The notes beneath the pieces are model-generated. The model was not told the DNA's origin. It worked only from the letters and a program-made list of their open reading frames with translations, and did not search any database. Below are positions 1 to 6,040 of a DNA stretch of 10,906 nucleotides, piece after piece. The stretch's first letter is position 1. Every line of letters starts with the position of its first letter. This DNA comes from Planctomycetota bacterium (GTDB lineage: Bacteria > Planctomycetota > PUPC01 > JABMSA01 > JAUWKK01), in contig JAUWKK010000055.1 in NCBI GenBank assembly GCA_030614245.1, positions 1 through 10,906 on the forward strand, read 5' to 3'. The translations under genes and the position numbers were made by a program.

Positions 1-2016
1 CGAGGAGAAAGTCAGGGTGGCGTGCCTGATGTTGACGTCGGTCAGGTCGAGCACATTTGCGATGGCCTCGAAGGAGATTTCAGCCTTGGGCTCTTTGATG
101 GGCTTGCTGAACTGCTTGCCTCTTGCGACGAAATCAGTGAGCTCCGCGTCGGCGGTGATGGGCAGATTTGCGAGCGGGCCGTCGATCCGGGCCTTGCCGT
201 TGACGCTGCCCTCAAGCCGTGTATCGCGCTGCAAGGCTCCGAGTGCGACGAGGATCGTGCCGAGTTTGTCGAGGTCGGCGAGGAAGCGCGCGTCGAATTT
301 CGCCATTGCCGTTTTCGGGTCGGCCAGACCGGTGATCTCGCCGTTCGCGCTCGTCTTAAGGAAAGAGCACTGAATCTCGTCTTTCTCGATGAAGACGCCC
401 TGGGGCTTGCCGTCTTTCAGCGGGATGCGGATGGTCTCGGCAGCCGTTATGAGCGGCTCGGCGACGCTCTTGCCGGTCTTGCGGTCGCGAACGACGAAGT
501 CCTTTACCGATGATTCGATCGTCGCGAGCAAGCCTTCTGCATCGGTTTTCGAGATGATCTTCGAGTTGATCCGCCCGGAGAACTCGACGCCCGACGGGAG
601 CAAGTTCAGCCCCGAGAGGATGGACCCGATGCGGGCGAGCTCGCCGTCGAGGTCGGCGTCAATGTTTGCGAGCGGGATGCTTTCGTTGAGCCGTTCGACC
701 TCGCCCCTGACTTTCGCCTTGAGAAACGATGCGTTGCACAGGATGTCTGTAATTTTGAGCCGCTGCTCTTTGGGGAGGAACGTTACGTCGATATCGAGGT
801 CGATCTGCTTGTCGGTGATCGGGTCGGCGTCCTCCCAGCCCTTATTGGCGAAGTAGTTGTCGGCCATGCCGACCGTCAACTTGGCGGTAATAGCCTCGTT
901 GATTCTGCCGGTGAGCCGGAGCGTGCCGCCTATAGTTGAGCGGACTTCGATATCGGGGGAGAGATAGCTCTCGAGAGCGGCTGTGAGTTTCGCTGCGTCG
1001 GTGTCGGTCTGCACGCCCAGATCGATGCTGGGCCCGGTATCGGCGAACAAGTCGGTGATCCGGCCGCCGCCCTTGAGGCTTAGACCGGCCCCCGGTGTGG
1101 CGACGTCGAATTTCACGTCTGCTCTATCGTCGTTGAGCTCGATGTTCGCGGTCGCGGTTGTTGCGAATTCAGCGGGGAACTCAATCCCGATGGTATCTAG
1201 CAGCTTGGCGATCTCCCCGGTGGCCGCCGACATGTTGAACTTCATGTTCTGCCCGTTGACCGTGGCACCCAAATGGAGTCCTGCAAACTTGCCGGCGCCG
1301 GTGGCGTCGATGCCCGGCAGCTTGACGGCGAGCGACTTGATCTCGCCGGTTAGCGTTGCGAGGTCTATGTCGGTTTCGAGATTGATGCTATGCCCGGTCG
1401 AGCTGGCCTTGCGGCCTGTCATCAGGTCGATTGCGTGGAAGTTGATCTTTGCGATGTCGAGCAGGAGGTGCACCTTGTAGTCGGGCAGTTCGAGTCCCTC
1501 TGGAGTTGCCGGGACATCGGCTGGTTTGCGCGGCTTAGTTGTCGGCCCTGCGGCGGGTTTCATTTCCAGGAGCTTGGCGAAGTTGTATTCGCCGTTTCTG
1601 GAGCGGACGAGGAAGACATCGATGGGCTGCTCAGTCGCCAGGTCGGGGCTTCCGCCCAGAGCGGCCCAGAGGGGGATGTCGGCGGTTGCATGGTCGATTC
1701 TTATGAACGGGCCGTCGCCGAAGCCGGGAGGGTTCTTGATAGTTATCCCCCGGATGTCGGCCTTGCGCAGCGACCAGAGCGACAGGCTGACGGAATCGAT
1801 GGTGCATTCGGCGCCGAGCCCGGTGCTGACCTGCTCGATGATCGCGTCCTCGACGTAGCCGGCGGCGATCATCGGGCCGATCAGAGTCGCGGCGAACGCC
1901 AGGACTATCAACGCCGCGAAGAAGTAAGCGATCCGTCGCAGCCAGCGGCCACGTGGCTTCTCGGGTGCCTGAGCCCGCCTCGGCGGACGGGCCTGTTGAT
2001 GCGGAGTGTTTTCCAT
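1..2016 (-). CDS. AsmA-family envelope protein, N-terminal 672 residues (3' end outside window)
   Basis: The minus frame is open without a stop from ATG at 2016 to the window edge, so the gene is cut at its C-terminus. AGGAG at 2024-2028 lies 7 bases before the ATG. A basic, proline-rich cytoplasmic tail (residues 1-28) precedes one membrane segment (about 29-50). The rest looks periplasmic and rich in beta structure. The segment after the membrane anchor fits AsmA proteins: a helix ending in a 'leading to one's own strand' pattern, then NPPGFGDGP (95-103) and YNFAKLLE (144-151), the equivalent of the family's NFxxLL signature. A Pro/Thr/Lys-rich linker follows at about 153-175, then repeated long beta-rich stretches. 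AsmA-like proteins are inner-membrane anchored and implicated in lipid transport or outer-membrane assembly; that role is inferred here from family. It lies 136 bases downstream of cysS with its own weak promoter candidate. Total length is unknown. Confidence 0.85.
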   Translation of the reverse strand, partial: MENTPHQQARPPRRAQAPEKPRGRWLRRIAYFFAALIVLAFAATLIGPMIAAGYVEDAIIEQVSTGLGAECTIDSVSLSLWSLRKADIRGITIKNPPGFGDGPFIRIDHATADIPLWAALGGSPDLATEQPIDVFLVRSRNGEYNFAKLLEMKPAAGPTTKPRKPADVPATPEGLELPDYKVHLLLDIAKINFHAIDLMTGRKASSTGHSINLETDIDLATLTGEIKSLAVKLPGIDATGAGKFAGLHLGATVNGQNMKFNMSAATGEIAKLLDTIGIEFPAEFATTATANIELNDDRADVKFDVATPGAGLSLKGGGRITDLFADTGPSIDLGVQTDTDAAKLTAALESYLSPDIEVRSTIGGTLRLTGRINEAITAKLTVGMADNYFANKGWEDADPITDKQIDLDIDVTFLPKEQRLKITDILCNASFLKAKVRGEVERLNESIPLANIDADLDGELARIGSILSGLNLLPSGVEFSGRINSKIISKTDAEGLLATIESSVKDFVVRDRKTGKSVAEPLITAAETIRIPLKDGKPQGVFIEKDEIQCSFLKTSANGEITGLADPKTAMAKFDARFLADLDKLGTILVALGALQRDTRLEGSVNGKARIDGPLANLPITADAELTDFVARGKQFSKPIKEPKAEISFEAIANVLDLTDVNIRHATLTFSS

Positions 2017-2048
2017 CGGATTTCTCCTGAAAGAGCTGCCTCTTGGGT

Positions 2049-2077
2049 ATTATCGCACCGATCGTGTTCGGAATAAA
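2049..2077 (-). promoter_or_regulatory. Weak promoter candidate for the AsmA-like gene
   Basis: On the minus strand, GATAAT (2049-2054) matches the -10 consensus at five of six bases. The -35 candidate TTTATT (2072-2077), 17 bases away, matches poorly. The start of transcription would be near 2042, giving a leader of about 26 bases with the AGGAG site. The alternative is read-through from cysS. Confidence 0.4.
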
Positions 2078-2099
2078 AGATAATCCGGCGGAGGTGATG

Positions 2100-2137
2100 A
2101 GGCTCCGGCAAGCAGCCTGGCGGTCAAGGCGGAGCCT
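2100..2137 (-). terminator. Inverted repeat after cysS, possible terminator
   Basis: AGGCTCCG (2100-2107) and CGGAGCCT (2130-2137) form a perfect 8-base stem with a 22-base loop, 16 bases beyond the cysS stop. No U-run follows the stem directly; a T-rich patch on the minus strand (about 2070-2082) begins roughly 18 bases later. It may end or attenuate the accA-cysS transcript, but it is not a canonical intrinsic terminator. Confidence 0.3.
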
Positions 2138-2152
2138 GAGCAGCGACCGGCC

Positions 2153-3559
2153 TCAGTTGATCCTCTTCCAGCGGACGCCCTGGGGCGTGTCTTCGAGAGC
2201 GATGTTGATGGCGAGCAGGTCGTCGCGGATCTTGTCCGCGAGGGCGTAGTCCTTCCGCTTGCGGGCCTCTTCGCGGCGGTCGATCAGCTTCCGGATATCA
2301 TCGTCGATATCCTGTTTGGGCCAATCGAGCACGCCGAGGACGCCGTCGAACTTGCTGAGGAGCGCGATGGCGGCGAGTGCGTCGGAGCGGCTGATGTCCA
2401 TGCGGTTGAGGTCGCGGATCATCTCGAAGATGGCGGCTCGGCCGCCGGAGACGTCGAGGTCGTCGTCGAGCGCCTCGTCGAATGCTCGTTCGGTATCGGC
2501 GATGATCGCTCGGGCCTCTTCGCTGGAGCCTTCGCCGACTGTGCCGCCCACGTTCGTGATGAAGTCGTCGAGCCGCTGCAGCTCAGCGGAAGCGGCGGTG
2601 ATGCCGTCGAGAGTGAAGTTGAGCGGCTTGCCGTAGTGCGTGCCCATCAAAGTATGGCGGATGGCACGGGCGGAGTAGCCCTTGTCGATCAGGTCGCGAA
2701 GCGTGTAGAAATTGCCTTTCGACTTCGACATCTTGGCGCCGTCGACGAGCAGGAAGCGCGTGTGCACCCAGAAGTTCGAGAAGGTCACACCCGTGGCGCC
2801 CTCGGACTGAGCGATCTCGCACTCGTGATGCGGAAAGATGTTGTCTTCGCCGCCGGTGTGGATGTCGATGGTCTCGCCGAGATACTTGATGGCCATTGTC
2901 GAGCATTCGACGTGCCAGTATGGATACCCGACGCCCCACGGGCTGTCCCATTTCATAATGTGCGCCGGATCGGTTACCCACAGTGCGAAATCGCGCGGGT
3001 CCTTCTTGTCGGGATTGATCGCGAGGCGCGCGCCGGGAATGAGGTCTTCGAGCGTATTGCCGGAGAGCCTGCCGTAGTCGGGGAACTTCGAGATTTCGTA
3101 GTAGACGCACTGGTTCGAGACGTAGGCGCAGCCGCGATCGAGCAGTTTCTTGACGAGGTCGATCATCTCGGGCACGTGCTCGGTCGCTCGTGGATAGTGA
3201 TCGGCCCGGCTGATGCGAAGTGTGTCGATGTCGTCGAAGAAGGCTTTCTCGTAGAACTTGGCTATTTCCCAGGGATCGAGCTTCTGCTGTTTTGCCGCGA
3301 CTTCGAGCTTGTCGGTGCCGTCTTCGGCATCTTCGGTCAGATGGCCCACGTCGGTGATGTTCATCACCTGTGTGACTTCATAGCCCTTGTAGATGCCGTA
3401 TCGCCGGAGCAGATCGGCGAGGATGAAAGCCCTGAAGTTGCCGATAGTGGCGTAATTGTAGACCGTCGGCCCGCAGTTGTACATCTTCAGCTTCGGTGGA
3501 TCGAGCGGCTTGAAGTCCTGCTTGAATTTGGTCAGGGTGTTGTGCAGTCTGAATGCCAT
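2153..3559 (-). CDS. cysS: Cysteinyl-tRNA synthetase
   Basis: This cytoplasmic class I aminoacyl-tRNA synthetase joins cysteine to tRNA-Cys using ATP. The 468-residue length is usual for the family. Visible landmarks are CGPTVYN at 29-35; the HIGH-type motif at 38-41, which reads TIGN instead of HIGH or HIGN; WHVECS (215-220); FPHHECEIAQS (242-252); and KMSKS (276-280) followed by KGN. The predicted zinc ligands C29, C219, H244 and E248 keep the spacing seen in the E. coli enzyme. The C-terminal helical part ends in the family-typical ALEDTPQGVRWKR (454-466). It begins 29 bases after the ispF stop with only a weak GGA upstream of the ATG, consistent with translation from an operon transcript. 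The Thr replacing the first HIGH histidine is the one departure from the common pattern; the same TIGN variant is known in some other class I synthetases, so the enzyme is probably active. Confidence 0.97.
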   Translation of the reverse strand: MAFRLHNTLTKFKQDFKPLDPPKLKMYNCGPTVYNYATIGNFRAFILADLLRRYGIYKGYEVTQVMNITDVGHLTEDAEDGTDKLEVAAKQQKLDPWEIAKFYEKAFFDDIDTLRISRADHYPRATEHVPEMIDLVKKLLDRGCAYVSNQCVYYEISKFPDYGRLSGNTLEDLIPGARLAINPDKKDPRDFALWVTDPAHIMKWDSPWGVGYPYWHVECSTMAIKYLGETIDIHTGGEDNIFPHHECEIAQSEGATGVTFSNFWVHTRFLLVDGAKMSKSKGNFYTLRDLIDKGYSARAIRHTLMGTHYGKPLNFTLDGITAASAELQRLDDFITNVGGTVGEGSSEEARAIIADTERAFDEALDDDLDVSGGRAAIFEMIRDLNRMDISRSDALAAIALLSKFDGVLGVLDWPKQDIDDDIRKLIDRREEARKRKDYALADKIRDDLLAINIALEDTPQGVRWKRIN

Positions 3560-3588
3560 TTGCGGTTTCCGGAGAATGCAATAGTCGA

Positions 3589-4083
3589 TCAGGAGCCCTG
3601 GAGCTCAACGATCACGGCCAGCGCCACCGCCTCGATGGCCTCGCATTGTCCGACGGGGCCGAGGCCCTCTGCGGTCTTTGCCTTGACGTTCACTTCGCTG
3701 ATATCTAAACACATCACCTCGGCGAGATGGTTGCGTATTCTTGCCTTGACCGGGCCGAGTTTCGGACGCTCTGCAATTATCGTGCAATCGACCTGTGCCG
3801 GTTTCCAGCCCTTCCGGTGAAGTTCGTCTATCACGTGCTGGAGCAGTTTTGAGCTGTCGGCGTCTTTGAAGGCCGGGTTGGTGTCGGGAAAATACTCGCC
3901 GATGTCGCCGAGCGCGGCGGCCCCGAGCAATGCATCGATGACGGCGTGCATCAGGACGTCGGCGTCGGAATGACCCGCCAGGCCGTGGGTGTGCTCGATC
4001 TCGACACCGCCGAGGACGAGTCTGCGGCCCTTGACGAGCCGGTGTATGTCGTATCCGTGGCCAACGCGCATGTTATCGGGCAA
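3589..4083 (-). CDS. ispF: 2-C-methyl-D-erythritol 2,4-cyclodiphosphate synthase
   Basis: This enzyme of the non-mevalonate (MEP) isoprenoid pathway cyclises CDP-methylerythritol 2-phosphate to the cyclodiphosphate with release of CMP. VGHGYDIHRL (7-16) holds the metal ligands D12 and H14, and GHSDADVLMH (37-46) supplies H46. GDIGEYFPDT and VKAKTAEGLG are further family signatures, the latter contacting the cytidine nucleotide. The family works as a homotrimer. Length is 164 residues from TTG at 4083, or 160 from ATG at 4071. The only good Shine-Dalgarno sequence, GGAG at 4092-4095, is 8 bases before the TTG and 20 before the ATG, which favours the TTG; family alignment would accept either. 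It lies 21 bases after the upstream secreted-protein gene and 29 before cysS. No ispD is present beside it, although ispD-ispF pairing is common elsewhere. Confidence 0.97.
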   Translation of the reverse strand: MPDNMRVGHGYDIHRLVKGRRLVLGGVEIEHTHGLAGHSDADVLMHAVIDALLGAAALGDIGEYFPDTNPAFKDADSSKLLQHVIDELHRKGWKPAQVDCTIIAERPKLGPVKARIRNHLAEVMCLDISEVNVKAKTAEGLGPVGQCEAIEAVALAVIVELQGS

Positions 4084-4104
4084 GAGTCTGTCTCCGCCGG
4101 GCTC

Positions 4105-4830
4105 CTAACGTTCGAGCGCCCGCTTCGCATCCGCCTCGGTCGACAGCAGGAACTCCTTCCTGCCGTCTATCACTATTCTGATGAGCTCGCGGCCCTCGTT
4201 CACCCAGTACTGTGCGGGCTTGCGGCCGTGCTCGGTTTCCTGCTCGAACTTGTGCAGCGACGTCTTCTTGCCGCGCAGGTCGATTTCCTCACGGCCGAGG
4301 TAGCGAACTCTGTTGTTCTTCTTCAGGTTGAGCTCGGACGCTTCGAGGCAATGGAACTCGAAGGTCTTGTCCTTATTGAATGGGAGCCGCCGGACGATCT
4401 CAAAGAGCGCAAAATCCGTGACGGTGCGGTGCGGTAGTAGCTTCTGCACCTGCCTGCCGTTGACAGTCGCGGCCAGTTTCCCGCCTTCTTTGGTCCATTT
4501 GATGTCGGCCGCGAAGTTTCCGACTTCGTCGTCGCCATCGCCCCGAGAGACAATCCTGAGTGGTGTGAACAATGCATCATCCCTGCAGGATGTCTGCATC
4601 TTCAGCGAGAGACGCGTGCCTCGGTAGTTGATCTGAAAATCGTGGTTGAAGAGGACGGGAGCGGTTCGTGTGGTGCCAGCCTTCCGAACGACGTGGAAAT
4701 AGCCGCAGGGCTCTCCCCGGAGGCTCCACGTGTACCATCTGTCGGTAGCTCGTTCTTGTGCGGCATTCGTGATCGACGCAAGCGCTATGAGCAGCAGCAG
4801 GGCCATTTGCAGTCGTCTTGGGGTGGTCAT
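4105..4830 (-). CDS. Small secreted protein of unknown function (possibly DUF3108-like)
   Basis: This is a 241-residue protein with a clear Sec signal peptide: basic MTTPRR, a hydrophobic core at 9-21, and likely cleavage after NAA (22-24). No lipobox is present. The mature part is predicted beta-rich, with Cys at 42, 82 and 161. It ends in a segment (about 208-232) of the form YWVNEGRELIRIVIDG then KEFLLSTEA. That ending, with repeated 'x-W-x-x-x-G-x-L-x-R' strands, recalls secreted DUF3108-type or related envelope proteins. I make this comparison from general pattern only, and it is uncertain. A very strong ribosome binding site (GGAGGAGG, 4837-4844) lies 6 bases before the ATG. It sits 76 bases after accA and 21 before ispF, so it is probably co-transcribed with both. 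The enzyme neighbours do not reveal its job. Confidence 0.85.
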   Translation of the reverse strand: MTTPRRLQMALLLLIALASITNAAQERATDRWYTWSLRGEPCGYFHVVRKAGTTRTAPVLFNHDFQINYRGTRLSLKMQTSCRDDALFTPLRIVSRGDGDDEVGNFAADIKWTKEGGKLAATVNGRQVQKLLPHRTVTDFALFEIVRRLPFNKDKTFEFHCLEASELNLKKNNRVRYLGREEIDLRGKKTSLHKFEQETEHGRKPAQYWVNEGRELIRIVIDGRKEFLLSTEADAKRALER

Positions 4831-4906
4831 GTCGTGCCTCCTCCACGATTTCCGATTGCAGAGCGATCAATGAGCCGTCAGGGCGAGGCAAGGGCGGATG
4901 TCGCCG

Positions 4907-5884
4907 CTATGGCCGATCGCTCTGCCGCCCGTCGATGACCCGGCCGATCTTGCGATACCGATCATAGCGCTTCTCGAGGAGCTCATCTATGGGCACTTCC
5001 TTGAGGATTCTGAGGTTCCTGAGAATAACTTCTCTCAGCCGGGATGCGCTCTGGCGGTGGTCCCGGTGCGCTCCGCCTACGGGTTCGGGGATAATCTCGT
5101 CGACGATGTCGAGCTTGCGCACGTCGGTGGCGGTAAGCTTGAGCGCGCGGGCGGCGTCCTCGCGCTTCTCGCGTGTACGGAAGAGAATAGCCGCGCAGCC
5201 TTCGGGGCCGATGACCGAATAGTAAGCGTGCTCGAGGATGCATATCGTGTCGGCGAGACCTATGCCAAGAGCTCCTCCGCTGGAGCCTTCGCCAATCACG
5301 ATACAGAGGATGGGCACTTTCAGGCGCGACATGTGGTACATGTTTTCGGCGATTGAGTGCGAGATGCCGCGTTCTTCGGCTCCGATGCCCGGATAGGCGC
5401 CGGGTGTATCTACGAACGTGATGACGGACAGTCCGAGCTTCTCCGCCAGCCGCATCTTGTGCATGGCCTTCCGATAGCCTTCGGGATGCGCGCAGCCCCA
5501 GTTGCAGCGCTTGCGCTCTTTCGTGGTATGGCCCTTGCGATGCCCCACGAGAAGCACTTTTTCATCTTCTATCCTGCCCAGGCAGGTCATTATGGCGGCA
5601 TCGTCGCGGAACTGGCGGTCACCGTGCAGTTCGATGAACTCGTCGAACATGAGCTTGACGTAATCAGCGGTGCCGGGCCGCTCGGGGTGCCTGGCAACGA
5701 GCACGTGATGCCACGGCGAAAGCTCGGGGTATATCCGCCTCGCCTGGCGCTCGAACTGGTGCTTGAGCTCGGCGACCTCGGCCGTCAGGTCGATCCCCTG
5801 CTTCTCGGAATACGTGAGAAGGTCCTGTATTCGCCGCTGCAATTCGACGAGCGGCTTCTCGAATTCATAGCCGTTGCTGTTCAT
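4907..5884 (-). CDS. accA: Acetyl-CoA carboxylase carboxyltransferase, alpha subunit
   Basis: AccA pairs with AccD to move the carboxyl group from carboxybiotin on AccB to acetyl-CoA, giving malonyl-CoA for fatty acid synthesis in the cytoplasm. The protein aligns through its whole length with E. coli AccA as I remember it. Matching segments include YEFEKPLVELQ, LARHPxRPxxxDY, HRKGHTTKE, PEGYRKAM, FVDTPGAYPGIGAEERG, IGEGSSGGALGIG, YYSVIGPEGCAAI and IIPEPVGGAHRD. I chose ATG 5884 (325 residues) because it matches the usual N-terminus and length. The frame stays open to a GTG at 5941, which would add 19 residues without family resemblance. The promoter at 5977-6005 would put the transcript start near 5970, so both starts lie inside the transcript. 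No accD, accB or accC is in the window. It is the first gene of the probable accA-secreted protein-ispF-cysS operon. Confidence 0.96.
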   Translation of the reverse strand: MNSNGYEFEKPLVELQRRIQDLLTYSEKQGIDLTAEVAELKHQFERQARRIYPELSPWHHVLVARHPERPGTADYVKLMFDEFIELHGDRQFRDDAAIMTCLGRIEDEKVLLVGHRKGHTTKERKRCNWGCAHPEGYRKAMHKMRLAEKLGLSVITFVDTPGAYPGIGAEERGISHSIAENMYHMSRLKVPILCIVIGEGSSGGALGIGLADTICILEHAYYSVIGPEGCAAILFRTREKREDAARALKLTATDVRKLDIVDEIIPEPVGGAHRDHRQSASRLREVILRNLRILKEVPIDELLEKRYDRYRKIGRVIDGRQSDRP

Positions 5885-5976
5885 GCGCAGGTGCTCTCGT
5901 CGGTATTCGCTTCGTTTCAGCGTCGGGCCGCAGGAGACCACTCTGTTCCCGCCTGCTTGGCCGTTACTGCCTGAGA

Positions 5977-6005
5977 ATCATACATGACCGTTGCCGGCCC
6001 TTCAA
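5977..6005 (-). promoter_or_regulatory. Near-consensus promoter for the accA operon
   Basis: On the minus strand TTGAAG (6000-6005) and TATGAT (5977-5982) are separated by exactly 17 bases, a sigma-70-type arrangement. Transcription would begin near 5970, giving a leader of about 86 bases to ATG 5884. It lies in the 99-156 base gap after the large modular protein gene, so the housekeeping cluster is probably expressed on its own. Confidence 0.75.
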
Positions 6006-6040
6006 GCGCAAAATCGGCTTGGCGATGGTGGAATTGGTCG

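Noticed and set aside
22..2076. Several plus-strand frames over the left 2 kb
   Set aside because: They are antisense to the AsmA-like gene, which has a good ribosome binding site, a membrane anchor and family motifs in a frame open for 672 codons.
2636..3820. Long plus-strand open frame of 394 codons
   Set aside because: It lies entirely antisense to cysS and ispF, both certain. The translation has no recognisable domain, and the openness follows from the codon bias of the real genes.
5885..5941. Longer accA reading from GTG 5941
   Set aside because: The extra 19 residues have no family resemblance and make the protein longer than usual; ATG 5884 aligns with known AccA N-termini. It is not fully excluded, because the predicted transcript would include it.
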